From Ahaetulla prasina (Eukaryota > Chordata > Lepidosauria > Squamata > Colubridae): a stretch of DNA of 64,000 nt. Made by a program: the position numbers and the translations under genes. Shown in pieces: positions 1 through 12,445 of this stretch (position 1 is the stretch's first letter; each line of letters begins with the position of its first letter). The notes under the pieces are model-generated. The model searched no databases. It was given only the letters and a program-made list of their open reading frames with translations, and was not told where the DNA came from. The stretch lies in NCBI RefSeq assembly GCF_028640845.1, contig NC_080541.1, positions 36,175,935 through 36,239,934 on the forward strand, written 5' to 3'.

Positions 1-1016
1 AGCCTTACTAACTTCCCTTGTAGTAAATTGTCCTTGTGATTGGTTATGGCAGCCACTTTATAAGTCTGCAACATTTCTCCTGCCATTTTGTGAAAGCATC
101 TATGACATCTTCAAAAATCCAAATATGCCAACTGACAATATAAAGGGTGGTTACTGATCACAAACTATTGACATTTTTTTTCTTCTCCAGATGAAACTGT
201 TCTACCTTCATTATATGCTCTGCTGAAAATTGGAAGCACAGGACAGATCCAAAACATGCAGAATTTGAAGAGTAAGGGAAACTAACTCCTTTAATGGCTT
301 CTGGCTTGAGGAAGGCTTTGGATTTGCTAAGAATGGTTTTATTTTCTTTATACACATCACAGAAGTGCAATGCCCAGGAACTAAAATATAAGAAAATGCT
401 GGATAAATAATGAAAGAAGATTAAAAATGTTTGAAGCACACTGACAGCAGAGCAGCAAACCTAAAAGAATGAAAGTTAATATTTATTATGCTTGAGGAAG
501 AAATCTAGATTAGTAATAATATTCCTTCTAATTCTCTTATTTCTTCAGCCTTAGCCTCCCAGTATGCTGATTCCTGGTGTGTAGGATAATATTATAGAAT
601 TTCTAACCAAAGTGGTCTCTCACTTTTAAAATACTAGTCTATGTAAGTATCTCATTTGCACACACTCGAAATGGAGCACACAGAGGAATTCATCAAAATT
701 TGTGACTCATAGCTGTATTATTTTTATTAGATTCATCCATTAATATTATAGTAAAGTAGCTCAAATATCATTACCATTATCAAAGGTACTCATGAACCAT
801 TTTTTAAGTTTTCCAAATCGTAGTTTTTTTCTTTATTACATATTGTCTTGGAGATAGTCTATCAGGTAGCATCGAGTGGGGCAAGTTGATCATTATATTT
901 TAAAAAAAACTATCACAGGACATTTTTAGTTCTTTGGAAAAATTCTGGTGGACTATAATACAATATTCATGGAAGATAGTCATTTTTAAATATTTCTTAT
1001 ACTATAACCATATATA
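1..1016. other. Unassigned AT-rich DNA
   Basis: I see no coding signature or recognisable repeat here. Open frames are short and lack any motif. The stretch from about 490 on is simple AT-rich DNA. Confidence 0.5.
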
Positions 1017-1468
1017 CCGTATTTTTCGGAGTATAAGACACACCTTTTCCCAGGTGAAAATCTGGGTGTGTTTTATACTCCAAATGTAGCCCCGCCCAGC
1101 TTCTCAAATGGAGGTTTCGGAGGCTGAAAAAAAGCATCAGAAACGAAGCTTCAGAAATGAAGCCCCCAAACAGAGCTTCAGAAAAAAAGCCTCCAAACAG
1201 AGCTTCAGAAAAGAAGCCCCCAAACAGAGCTTCAGAAAAGAAGCTCCCAAACAGAGCTTTAGAGGCTTTTTTTTCTGAAACTCTGTTTCGGAGGCTTTCA
1301 GCGGCAGAAAAAAAAGCAAGGCACAGAGCTCACAACCAAGGAACCTGTTGCTAAAATTCACCTCTGGGAACAGCTGATTGAGGGTATTCCAGGAGGCCAA
1401 TCTACCTGCCAATCAGCTTTTTTTAAATTTTCCTCTCCAAAACTTAAGTGCGTCTTATACTCCAAATA
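1017..1468. mobile_element. TA-flanked MITE, copy 1
   Basis: The left end CCGTATTTTTCGGAGTATAA follows TATATA. A degenerate inverted copy (GTCTTATACTCCAAATAAG) lies near 1452-1470. The interior holds a purine-rich tandem array: four units of about 27 bp, each starting AGCTTCAGAA, at roughly 1148-1255. The same element recurs at 6515-6970. Flanking TA suggests a Tc1/mariner-type non-autonomous transposon, but that is inference. Short frames across it are repeat artefacts. Confidence 0.7.
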
Positions 1469-1474
1469 AGTTAG

Positions 1475-1664
1475 AAAGTGGGAAACTATAAGTTCAAATC
1501 CTCTCTAAGCCATGAAATCCAGCTGGGTCACTTTAGGCCAGTAGCTCTCTCTTAGCCCTCTCCCTCCCAGGTTGTTGTTGTTGTGGGGAAAACAGGAGGA
1601 AGAAGATATATCTGCTATTTGAGTTATTTGTAAAAATAATAATAGAGGGATATAAATAAATAAC
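1475..1664 (+). mobile_element. CORE-type tRNA SINE, 5'-truncated
   Basis: The fragment has the core CCAGCTGGGTCACTTTAGGC followed by CAGGTTGTTGTTGTTGTGGG, and ends in an AT-rich tail with ATAAATAAATAA. A longer copy with its tRNA-like head is at 6982-7216. The A-box part is missing or degenerate here. CORE-SINE/MIR-like assignment is from motif memory. Confidence 0.6.
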
Positions 1665-1693
1665 TATTTTTCCTTTCATTTTTTGGTGCAGCA

Positions 1694-2690
1694 AAATTTT
1701 TATTTATTTATTTATTTATTTATTAAATTTTTTATATCGCCCTTCTCCCGAAGGACTCAGGGTACAGCCAAAAATAAAACACAAGATATATACAATTAAA
1801 AACAACATTTAAAACATAGCAGATTATAAAAGGCTGATAATTAAAATTTAGATTTAAAATTTTAAAATATTAACAAAACCCCAAATTAAAATTCAACACT
1901 ATTATGCCAGTCCCGCTTGAATGAATAAGTGTGTTTTAAGCTCATGACGGAAGGTCCGAAGATCAGGCACTTGACGTAGGCCAGGGGGAAGTTCGTTCCA
2001 GAGCGTCACTGCCCCCACAGAGAAGGCCCTACTCCTGGGGGCTGCCAGCCGACACTGTTTGGCGGACGGCACCCTGAGGAGACCCTCTCTGTGAGAGTGT
2101 ATGGGTCAGTGGGAGGCAAAGGGTAACAGCAGGCGGTCTCGTAAGTACCCGGGTCCTAAGCCATGGAGCGCTTTAAAGATGGTAACCAAAATCTTGAAGC
2201 ACACCCGAAAAACCACAGGAAGCCAGTGCAGACTACGGAGCAGTGATGTCACATGGGAGCCACGAACGGCTCCCGTTACTACTCGCGCAGCTGCATTCTG
2301 GACTAACTGTAGCCTCCGGGTGCACCTCAAGGGCAGCCCCACGTAGAGAGCATTGCAGTAATCCAACCTAGACGTAACCAGAGCGTGAATGACCGTGCAT
2401 AAGGCATCCCGGTCAAGGAAGGGACGCAACTGGTGGACCAAGCAAACTTGGTAAAAGGCCCTCCTGGAGATGGCCGCCAGATGTTCATCAAAGGACAGCC
2501 GTCCATCCAGGAGGACGCCCAAGTTGCGAACCACCTCCTTTGGGGCCACTAACTCGCCCCCAACAGTCATAATAATAATCAAGGATGCATTTAATCTGTC
2601 TATTACAACCTGAGCACCCAGTTTGTTTACCAACCTAATTTGTTCAGTATTCAAATCTTCCAAAATCATCCTCAGAAATGCAGGAATAAG
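1694..2690 (-). pseudogene. CR1-L3-like LINE 3' part with RT C-terminal remnant
   Basis: The minus strand encodes the C-terminal part of a CR1/L2-type reverse transcriptase. An open 187-residue segment at 2106-2669 contains SRLDYCNALYVGLP, LQLVQNAAARVV and LHWLPVVFRV, and ends in GPGYLRDRLLLP. Reading shifts near 2105, after which the remainder (LWNELPPGLRQ-like) is still recognisable to about 1905. The 3' UTR ends in the block 'GAGTCCTTCGGGAGAAGGGC' and a TTTA-type tail at 1694-1725. The catalytic motifs lie upstream and are absent, so this is a 5'-truncated dead copy. The same family occurs at 13478-14040 and 33265-33756/37310-37490. Confidence 0.85.
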
Positions 2691-2699
2691 GCAATGTTT

Positions 2700-3820
2700 T
2701 ACCTCAGAGTTTGTTTGTCTTGGAGTAGGAGGAAAACCTATTTCTCCAACAGAAGAGAATATATGTAGGTCGGGTTGACTTGTGAAGTCCGACTTCTCAT
2801 CTAAAGCTAATATTTGCAGCTCTGCTCATCTTTACGACATATTCACAAAACCAGCTGGGCCTCTATAATTCTCAAAACACCTGGTAATAAAAGTTGAAAA
2901 ATAGCCCCTTTTCTACATTCTATACAACCAATTAACAGTTTCAGTAGTTTGCACAAACATGATATTTTTACAAGTAGACCCCAATTATTTTGGCTATGAA
3001 AAATTATTCCTATTGAAGTTCGAGGCATATAAAAACTTTTCAGTAAATAAGTACCTTTGAAATTAAGAGTAACCAATAATTAAGCAATCCATAATGGATA
3101 AAATAGTAGCAATAAAACAACTAGAAAAGATATTCAGATTTGCTTATACCTACAAAGAATAGAATTGTACAGCAGTTTTATTTCTGATGCTTTACAGAGG
3201 CAAAAGCTGAATTTTGAAGAAAGAAGATAGAAAGAGTATTGGCACTTTTGAACATTGATATTGTATAATATTATGAATAGTCAAAACAAAATTCCTATTC
3301 AAGAGCAAAGAATTAGCATAAACTATTATACTATATTTTAGACATTATTTCCTATTCCCTGAAAAGTCCATAATGCTGGGAAAAGTGGAAGAAAAGAGGA
3401 TTATCAGCAACCAAGAGCATAGGCTAAATTACAACAGCAAATGAAGCAACACTGAAAGGAAGATGACCATGGAAAAAGTCTATTGATATGGTCACTAAGA
3501 CTGAACTTCAAACAGATGGCATTTAATCAATCCTTTATCAATATAAATATAACATGGAATAGTACATATAATACACATTTAAAAATAATTTCTCAGAGTT
3601 ATGACAGAGCCAGCAATTCTCCTTAAAGTGTCCTACTCAGGAAAAGATTCTTACTTGGGAACAGAGTCTTCTTTATAGCTTTGGGCTTTTTATCTATATA
3701 AATTTTATTTGATTATCAATGTTCATATCTTCCCTCTATATACTCTGTTAGAATGAAAGTATGAACACTTTCTATCCTAAGTGGGAGGATGTTTAAATGG
3801 ATCAACATGTTTTGGTTAGC
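2700..3820. other. Unassigned DNA
   Basis: No repeat family, RNA gene or protein motif recognised. The 77-residue minus-strand frame at 2843-3076 has no recognisable feature and is probably chance. Confidence 0.45.
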
Positions 3821-3823
3821 TGT

Positions 3824-4183
3824 AAAGATGCGGTGGCTCAGTGGCTAAAACACTGAGCTTATCAATCGAAAGGTCGGCAGTTCAGCAGTTCAAATCCCTA
3901 GTGTCGCATAACAGAGTGAGCTCCCGTTACTTGTCCAGCTTCTGCCAACCTAGCAGTTCGAAAGTACATTAAAAAATGCAAGTAGAAAAATAGGGATCAT
4001 CTTTGGTGGGAAGGTAACAGCATTCTGTGCACCTTTGGCATTTAGTCATGCTGGCCACATGACCACGGAGACATCTTCAGACAGTGCTGGCTCTTCAGCT
4101 TTGAAACGGAGGGGAGCACCGCCCACTAGAGTCAGGAACGACTAGCACATATGTGCAAGGAGAACCTTTACTTTTACCTTTAA
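3824..4183 (+). mobile_element. Sauria-type tRNA SINE
   Basis: The tRNA-derived head carries an A-box-like GTGGCTCAGTGGC and a B-box region (GCAGTTCAAATCCC). The body includes CATGACCACGGAGACATCTTC. The tail is AACGACTAGCACATATGTGC followed by a (CTTTAC)-like run. Sauria SINEs share this 3' tail with BovB LINEs and are thought to use BovB machinery. BovB copies are present in the window. Other copies: 39745-40101, 52622-52931, 54029-54379, 55880-56206. Confidence 0.85.
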
Positions 4184-4322
4184 GATTTCTCAGCTCAATT
4201 TATTTTTTGTAGTTTCCTGGATTAGAAAGTTCTATCTCTTTCTCCAAAGATTAATATTTAGAGGAAATGGCAATATAAGAAATAATTATTCTGACTTATT
4301 TCCAGACCTATATGGTCTGAGG

Positions 4323-4459
4323 CAGTGGTGGGATTCAAATAATTTAACAACCGGTTCTCTGCCCTAATGATTTCTTCCAACAACCAGTTCACCAAACTGC
4401 TCAGAAAGTTAACAACTGGTCCTCCCGAAGTGGTGCGAACTGGCTGAATCCCACCACTG
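4323..4459. mobile_element. hAT-type MITE, 137 bp
   Basis: The terminal inverted repeats are CAGTGGTGGGATTCA and TGAATCCCACCACTG. Flanking 8-bp duplications are GTCTGAGG (4315-4322) and GTCGGAGG (4460-4467), 7 of 8 matching. Inverted repeat plus 8-bp duplication is the hAT signature. It has no coding capacity and would need transposase in trans. Confidence 0.85.
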
Positions 4460-4467
4460 GTCGGAGG

Positions 4468-5040
4468 TGAATTTGAAGATAATTACAAGAAATCTTACTC
4501 TAACTATAAAGAATGTTTGATCATTGTGAAGCAGAAGCAAAGGAATCCTATTTCCGTATTACAAAAATATGAGTGATTAGCAGCCTTTTAGTGGATATCC
4601 AGTTTTTTGGGGTTATGACATAGTAGTCATAGCCAATAAGAAAACATAAGCGATAATGAAGCACAGTTTCAGGTTTTGAGGCTTTCCAGAAAAACAATTG
4701 TACTTACAAGAATTAATATTTAACATATTGGTTTTTTTCTCATGAGACTGATTACTCAGCACGATTCTTTATTGGTAGCATCAGATATTCTAAGAGCATC
4801 TGTTAACAAAGCTGATACATCTGAATCATGCAGATCTGATTATCACTATGATTTTTCTGTTTCATTTATTGGCAAGACCCACTTATAGTGACTTGATCAT
4901 TTAATTACCTCTTGGTCATTGAAGAGCTGCAGTAAGTAGTTATTATTATAGTTCTGTTTTTTAATCAGAAGATTTTTCTCCTTTTTTTTAAAAAAGCATG
5001 AGAATAAAATCTTATATAAGAAATGAAAAGAGAATATTTA
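4468..5040. other. Unassigned DNA
   Basis: Nothing recognised beyond AT-rich sequence and short homopolymers. Confidence 0.4.
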
Positions 5041-5460
5041 ATAAAGGTAGTTTTCAATATCCAATTGTAATTGAGTCTTCCCACCACGGGTGTTAAATCA
5101 TAATGGTCATAACATGGGTGAGTCACATGATCGACAGGATTTTATGATCTTTTTGTAGTGATCATTAAACAAGTTGTGGTGTTAAGTAAATCCATGGCCC
5201 TTAAGCAAAACAATAGTTTGCTATGGGTGTAATTTTGCTGAAAACTGGAAGTGCTCATTTTCATCAAAACCATTGTAAAGCACAGTCGTATGATTGCAGA
5301 ACATTGCAACTGGCCATTAATAAAAGTTACCAAGTACCTGAATTTCAGTCACATGATTGCATAGGTACCTGACCATCTAACTTCAACTCTGAATCATATG
5401 GAGCCCCAAGGTAGGTCCATTGTAACTTCAAACAATTGCTAACATTTGATTTTGTAAAAG
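5041..5460. mobile_element. Degenerate relative of the long-TIR TA-type MITE
   Basis: Phrases such as GTTAAGTAAATCCATGG, AGTCACATGATCG and CCATTGTAACTTCAAACAAT resemble the interior of the elements at 16484-16826 and 40273-40617. Termini are not clear, so limits are approximate. Confidence 0.4.
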
Positions 5461-6514
5461 AAAAAAACCCTTAACTGTTGAATCTATTTTATTTAACAAG
5501 TTATTTAACAAACTGGTCCCATAGGCCTTTCCAGTGCTACAAATCAGATAAGTCCTAGCATTTCTTGACCTGATGCCTAGAGGCTGCAAGGGACCAGATG
5601 GGAATAAAGAAGCTGAAATAGAATCCTAGCAAGATACAAATATATTGTTTAGCTAGAAATTATCATCATTTCGTTTGTTCCAGTTATGACTCTAAATAAG
5701 GAAATAAGTCCAGAGTATGGATAAAAAAACATATGGACCCAGTGCACTGGCAAGTTAGTTCAGGAACCCATATTTGATGGCTGTAGAGGCCTATGGACTC
5801 AACACTAGAATAGCAGCCTAGAAAAAGTGGACAGACAGAATAAGATAATATCCCTCTAATGCTGAACCTATTATTGTTTGGTTCATTTCAAGGAATAGCA
5901 GCATATTGTTCTTCTCTTCTTCCCTCCCCCCATTTAATTAGTATTTAAGGTAGAAATGCTGAATCCAGCTTTCCATGTAACTCTGTGGAATAAAGCTGTC
6001 ACATCCTGACAAATAGATACAAAGGATTGGCAAAGCTATGTGAAAAACTGGATCTTGAGCAGATTATAGTTATAAATCAATTGAAATATGTTATAATGGA
6101 AGAAGATTGTCTAAATATGAAATGTTTTAAGCCAAGTGTATGATACAATAGATGAGTAAGAAAAGTATTGAGTTGTAGGCAGCTTATAGGTATCTATTTG
6201 CCATCAGTCTTTGGAACAACTTCCAATAAAGCCATTTTATAAGGCTTATTTCATGATACTTTAATAGAACACAGTATTAGTTTTCCAGTAGTCTCAGATG
6301 AATCATCCTGGCCTCTTCAGATAATCTTTTATACTCAAGGAGGGGAAATAGGGGCAGATATGCCAGTATTGTTCATCCATGATTATTCTAGCTGCCTTGT
6401 CTAAGTTGAGGTGATTGTCATTGACTTAATCATTAGTTTTAAATTTATTTCACTTATGTACTAGGATTCTTTAATGAGACCTTATTTATTTATTTAATAA
6501 TATTTATCTAGTTA
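5461..6514. other. Unassigned DNA
   Basis: No recognisable coding or repeat family apart from a short TTTA run just before the MITE at 6515. Confidence 0.4.
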
Positions 6515-6970
6515 CCGTATTTTTTGGAGTATAAGACGCACCTTTCCCCCCCAAAAAGAAGAGAAAAATCTGGGTGCGTATTATACTCCAAATGTAGCCC
6601 ACGCAGCTTTTCAAACGGAGGTTTCAGAGGCTGAAAGAAGCTTCAGAAAAAAAGCCCCCAAATAGAGCTTCAGAAAAGAAGCTCCCAAACGGAGCTTCAG
6701 AGGCTTTTTTTCTGAAGTTCTGTTTTGGAGGCTTTCAGAGGCATAATTTTTTTTTTTTTTTTTGGAAACAGAGTTTCAGAGGGGGGGGGGAAAGCAAGGC
6801 ACAGAGCTCACAACCAAGGTACCTGTTGCTAAAATTCACCTCTGGAAACAGCTGATTGGGGGTATTCCCAGTGGCTAATCCACCTGCCAATCAGCTTTTT
6901 TCTTATTTTCTTCCCCCAAAACTAAGGAGAGTCTTATACTCCAGTGCGTCTTATACTCTGAAAAATATGG
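6515..6970. mobile_element. TA-flanked MITE, copy 2
   Basis: The left end CCGTATTTTTTGGAGTATAA is matched by the right end GTCTTATACTCTGAAAAATA as an imperfect inverted repeat. The interior repeats the purine-rich AGCTTCAGAA motif and contains poly-T and poly-G runs. The copy is closely related to 1017-1468, and TA flanks both ends (TTA on the left, GTA on the right). Confidence 0.75.
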
Positions 6971-6981
6971 GTAGTTTATAT

Positions 6982-7216
6982 AGTGAGCCAGTTTAGTCTG
7001 GTGGTTAAGGCACCAGGATAGAAACCAGGATGCTGTGAGGTCTAGTTTCATTTTAGACATGAAAGCCAGCTAGGGACTTTGCTCCAGTAATTGTCTGTGA
7101 GCCCAACTTACTTCACATGGATGTTGTTGTAAGGAAGGAATATTAGGTATGTTCACCGCTTTGGGTTACTTCCAAAAAATAATATTAAAGGTGGACTAAA
7201 AAAATAAATAAATAGT
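6982..7216 (+). mobile_element. CORE-type tRNA SINE
   Basis: The head GTCTGGTGGTTAAGGC is A-box-like. A B-box-like region (GAGGTCTAGTTTC) and the core AAAGCCAGCTAGGGAC follow. The body continues with TATTAGGTATGTTCACCGC and an AAATAAATAAATA tail. This is the fuller copy of the family at 1475-1664. A minus-strand frame across it is incidental. Confidence 0.7.
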
Positions 7217-7854
7217 CACCATCTCACAAAACATGACTCTGGGCAGCATCTAATAAAAAACAAATCATGAAATAAACAATATTAAAAACATTACACAATT
7301 AAAATTCTGTTGCTATTGTTATTATTGAATAACTATTAAAGTTTTTGTTATTATTATTGTTATTAAATAACTAGGAGAAATATTATAAGCAATGTAGCTT
7401 CCATGTGATCTGGCATCTCTCTGCATCTCTACTCTTTGGCTTTTCATGTGGTAGTATTGATATGTTTGATACAGACTTGATAATGTTGACAATATATCAG
7501 GTTCAGAATTCAAATCAGAAATGGAGGAAGTCAATTCTGCCATAGATTTTGCTCCTCTGGCTTTTTGTCTAAGTTCTTTAGATGAAAACCTGTTTAAGGA
7601 GGCTATGACATTTATGACATATTGCCCGGGGGGGGAAAAAAACTATGACAGAAAACACCAAACATTCATAGCTCCCTAGATATAAATGAAGAGGCCTGCA
7701 AGACTCCTTACTGATAACAATTTTGGCTTGATAGGCAGAATTATAAAGTTTATTTACTTTTAAAAACCTATAATATTCTTTTAATTTCTATTGTTTTCAT
7801 AACTTCTGTAATTCTATGAAAACAATGCTGAGGAAACAGATCTGTGGATTCTAT
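7217..7854. other. Unassigned DNA
   Basis: AT-rich with several ATT/TTA runs near 7320-7370. No element recognised. Confidence 0.4.
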
Positions 7855-7982
7855 AGGAGTGTGGCTAAGACGCTGAGCTTGTTGATCAGAAAGGTCAAAT
7901 TCAGCAGTTCGAATTCCTAGTATAGGTCTCCTGCAGGGAGTTGGACTAGATGACCTCCAAGGTCCCTTCCAACTCTGTTATT
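7855..7982 (+). mobile_element. Short tRNA SINE with CR1-like 3' end
   Basis: The head GTGTGGCTAAGACGCTGAGC is the same tRNA-like head as the Sauria SINEs. The 3' part GGTCCCTTCCAACTCTGTTA matches the 3' terminus of CR1 (compare the minus-strand end near 42555-42600). The composite suggests a SINE mobilised by CR1 rather than BovB. The length is about 128 bp and the tail is poorly preserved. Confidence 0.7.
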
Positions 7983-10900
7983 GTTACTTTGCTTTTGGCT
8001 GCTAATTTCAACCATCATGTGGGTCCATTTGAGTGAAATAACTGATATACATTTTAGAAAATCTGTATGCTTTGTCGCTAAAATATTTTATTTTGATCAA
8101 CCAGAACATGAGAGTGGCATATGAATTTCATTGCTACCAGCATGAACACCCAATACCTATAATTATTATAATAAAGCCTCTGTTAAAAATAATTTGTAGG
8201 TTTTTGATGTTGATTTGCAAAAGTACCATCAGGATAATGGGGTATATATATTTACTTTTAAAAGCCCATGATTATTATCAGTACATACTATTATTATTAT
8301 CAACAACAATAAAAATATAAATCAGCTCCTTGTTGGGTGGTTTACATTAAATGGGTTTAATACTGGATTTTAGATTTGTGCTGAATATTTATACTACATA
8401 TTAAAAATTGTAACAATAGAATATTTAATCCTGTATAGAGAAGACTGCAGATTTTCACAAATATACTTATCTGGAGTTTTTCCTTTTTTCCCCTTCCAAA
8501 CAACAGCAGAATAGATCAATTGGGATAAAAAAAGTCAATTTTGTTTTATAACAAAAATTAAAATGCAGCTGAAACCAGACAGCAATCTGGAACATCTTGA
8601 TCACATCATTATTAAAGATGGCACAGATGGGAAAGAATAAAAAAAGTTCTTCTAATAGATAAATACCTCCTGCTGAAGCTACACAAGGGAATTTTCTTTG
8701 TGTGGCAACAGGAAGCAGAATCACATTATTATCAGGATGTTTGAAATGAAGATTGCTTTTCCCATTAAAGTCTCTCGTAATACTGTACATTAAAAATGAT
8801 ATCTCAAAGATGCCAACAATGACAAACATATTTAGTTGATTTTACATCCATTTCATGAGACGACTTCTGACAGAAAAGATGATGGTCTGGAAAGAGGATC
8901 ATTAGTCATAACTTTGGCTTAGGTAGAAGTGCAGAATTAAGTGATAGGACAGAATATATTTTTCCCATACTTTTATATACGTACATAAATATAAGTTGGT
9001 TGCCATTTTTTCAAAACATTAAAAAAACCAGCTCAATGTATGTTTTAGGTAAATATTGAGGCCAAGGTGTTAAGTTACTGGAGCTCTGCCATGTGTATGT
9101 AGGTTAATGAGGAGACATTGATTTTTTACAGGGGCCTTGGCTTGGGTTTTGTTTTATTTTTTAAGTGTTTGTAATTTGTTTTATGTTTGTTCCCCACAGT
9201 TTCCTTGGATGGACGGGTGTTGGTAGAAATTGATAAATAAATAATCTGTTTTGTGATATCAGGAATTTAAAAGGTCCCATTTAAGTAGGCCCATCAACCT
9301 GCTAATTAAAGCATTAATCCAATTTAAAACAACCCCAACAGATGGTTGCAGTTTCTGTTGGATTGACAAAGCATTTTCTTCCTTCTTAAATTGTCTTCTC
9401 TGTTCCCCTTGAAACTTCCAGAACATCCAAAGCTTTTGGCTGATCTGATGTTACATTAAAACAATGTCCTTTGTGAATTCTCTGAAATTCCATGACTTTG
9501 GTCTCAGAAGGACTTTCCTCAGAAATTAGATTTTTGATTTATTCCTTTTGGATGTTAGTGTATATGTAAATTCTCTAGCTTTAGCTTGGCTTTCTTGTTT
9601 ATGTCACCCATAAAGGGTTTGTCTCTGCAAATAATGTTGACTCTTGACCTACATTTTTCCTCCAGTATTTACAATATAGGCTGAGCAGAGGCTGTTGTGA
9701 AGACCAGAGACATAAATCTAAAGCAAATCTGAAAGCATTGTGTATATATTAGTTTATCATTTGTATAGTACTTGTTCATGTGCACATTCATAGAGAGAGC
9801 TTCTCAGTTTGGACCTCAGTTTTCTAGGAATCAATTTGAAATGTAATTCAGTTTTATATGTGTATCTTTTATGAAAGAGTTCAACTGAACACATGGAATG
9901 ATACATATGATTCTGCTCTTTTTCTGTACTGTAGTCTTCAACTGCTGATCTGCCCAGATGATGTTGACTCTTGATCCCCCTGGTTGATGGGTTCCCTGCT
10001 GCTTTGTTTCCTGGCTGTTATCAGGAAAAACAGTTACAACTTTCCTTTCACTTGGGCTAGTTTATGTGGTTATGAAAGAAAAGATCCATAATAGAGACCG
10101 GAGGAGGGAGAGCAACCAGTGACCAAAGATAATAGTTGTCCACAGTTGAAATGAAGCCCAGCAGGCAAATTGAACGGCACCACTCCAGCTGGAACAAGTT
10201 GAAAAGAATGATTTTGACATGTAGCTGAAAAAAATGGTCAGTGGTTGCCTTCCTGGTATGCTGAGTAAGAAAAAGTAAGGGGCATGTACTTATTTTAGGA
10301 AAAAATAGCCACACAGATCAGCCCTTTATCTATCTATCTACTGTATATACAGTAATCAAAATTTCAGCAATAGACTCTATCAAAGACATTGAACAGAACT
10401 AAGTGTACATAATGAGAAAGTGTTTAGAAATGAATGCAACTTTTCTGAATTCTTACAGGAAAATATAGAGAATATGTTTAATAAGTAAATCTATAACTGA
10501 TTTTTCAGTACTACATTAGGCTAATTTTTTCCCCATTTCCAATTATCTGATGCAATTCAAAAACAGGAATGATGAATGATCCTTTTTCTGCCTAATACAC
10601 TTTTTATTTCATTTGGCTACTGCGGTTAGTTCACTTCTTGGCTTTATAAAAAGCTGATTTGCATGTCCAATAATTCCACTGAACTATCTCTGATTAGCTG
10701 GATATAATTTACCTGTTACATTATGATTAATCATAAAAAAAGTGAGCAATCCAAGTGGTTAATCCAGCTCAGGCAAATTGTGAATTTATGTAACATTTCA
10801 TAGAAGACTTCATTCTGAATCTATAATTTTGATATGAGTATATAAATGGCATGTCTCTTTATATACCTGGTTGTGTTCAAGTAGAGATCAGAGAGTCATT

Positions 10901-12200
10901 TGTCAAGGATACTTTAACTTGGATGTCTGCATTGAGAAAGATGGGTTAAATATCTCTTTCCAATTCTCTGCTTGTTTATATATATCTAAAGGCTATATAT
11001 CTATTTATGGAACAAATCAGAGTCTTAATATGACTAAAACATAATCAAAGAAATCAACATAGGTAGAAATAAAATCAAGGGTTCCTACATGTGTGATGCT
11101 TTTTTTAAAAAAATACATGCAAATTTATTGATTTGTTAATGAACTCTAACAAGGAAAATGGAAATTATGATTTACATATTTTTCACCACTGTTGCTTGTT
11201 AGCAATTAAAATGTAGCACTAATAACAAGCAATAAATACATCCCTCATTAATAACATCTCACAATGATATATTCCAACTTCAAAAAAGCATCAGTTCTGA
11301 TACCACATTTCAGAATAAAAAATAAAACATCTGGAATAATCCCTTTTTCTCAATAGTGCAAACTCATCAGGAACTCCAGCAAGACATAGCAGATGCACAT
11401 AAAAAGTTACTCGTTTTGTTAATTATATTTCATAAAACCATAGCAAATTAAGAACAGTATAATTACTATCGTATTTTCCATGCTGACTGGGGAATTCTAG
11501 GAGTTGAAGTCCACACATCTTAGAGTTAGCTAGGTGGAGAAACATTGGTCTACGTAATTAAAATGTCCAATAAGGACTTCTGATTTAGAAAGTTTCTCAA
11601 AATCAGAAGCTAGACAAATTATTCTCCCGACTAAGGTAGTTATGAACTGAAATGACCTTACATTTAGAATACAAAGAACTAATGGCTGTAAAGATGCAAT
11701 TTGAGACACTGGTAGTCACCCATAATTCCTCCATGATTTGCAACCTTGGTATCTATGGGTCTGCTTTCTCCTACTGTTTTCTGCCTAGCTAATAAGATTC
11801 AGAAAATGGCTCTACCTTTGGGTTTCTTCTTTAATAGAATGTCATCTGTACAGGTCCTGAAATGGGGACCCTCATCTGCCCCTCCTTCTTTGAAACAGCA
11901 TCCTCTCAACTAAGATTGGATTAACTCCCTTCCTATATCATCGCAGAAAGTTACTTAAAGAGGGCTGTTCAAAATGCTGTTCCAAAGAGAAGGACACAAC
12001 AGTGTTGATGTTTGCTACTCCCTTGGTCCATAATTTATTGCAGTATACTTTCTTGAGGTTTGGGGCTGGTATTACTTTTGGTTTTTCAATGTACTGATTT
12101 TAAATGTCTTTTCATAGTGGGTTTTTTAAACTACTCAAACTCTGTAGAATAGAGTGGCATATACAACCTAGTAAAAAACAACTCTTAAAAAACAACAACA
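7983..12200. other. Large AT-rich stretch with little recognisable
   Basis: No coding motif found. Possible repeat traces are a LINE-like 3' end with an AATAAATAA tail at about 9150-9245 and a half-copy of the foldback hAT family at 11482-11548. The minus-strand frames of 120 residues (8467-8829) and 85 residues (10057-10314) have no family signature. A diverged host exon cannot be excluded without homology search. Confidence 0.45.
11482..11548. mobile_element. Half-copy of foldback hAT MITE
   Basis: GGGGAATTCTAGGAGTTGAA and GTCCACACATCTTAGAG match one arm of the family seen whole at 20447-20562 and 39381-39484. The other arm is missing. Confidence 0.5.
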
Positions 12201-12202
12201 AA

Positions 12203-12445
12203 AATACTTTAGCCTCCTAATGAGAAGGAAGGACTCACTGGAGAAGAGCCTAATGCTGGGAAAGATTGAGGGCAAAAGAAGAAGGGGACGACAGAGAATG
12301 AGGTCTCTGGATGCAGTCACCGAAGCAGTAGGCGTGAGCTTAAATGGACTCCAGAGGATGGTAGAGGACAGAAAGGCCTGGAGGAACGCTGTCCATGGAG
12401 TCACTATGGGTCGGACATGACTTTGCAACTAATAACAACAAAGTA
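12203..12445 (+). mobile_element. BovB (RTE) LINE 3' end
   Basis: The fragment has CCTCCTAATGAGAAGGAAGG, GAGCCTAATGCTGGGAAAG, GGACTCCAGAGGATGGTAGA and the terminal GGGTCGGACATGACTTTGC, then an AACAACAA tail. It matches the end of the longer BovB copy at 21720-23785. It is 5'-truncated and encodes only the extreme C-terminus plus the short 3' UTR. Both strands show apparent frames here, but neither is a gene. Confidence 0.88.

Noticed and set aside
3824..3910. tRNA gene, from A- and B-box-like sequence
   Set aside because: It is the head of a SINE with a full Sauria body and tail, as are the similar heads elsewhere. No cloverleaf is intact.
8467..8829. 120-residue minus-strand open frame as a possible gene
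   Set aside because: No motif, biased hydrophobic composition from AT-rich DNA, and no splice or promoter context. Probably chance.
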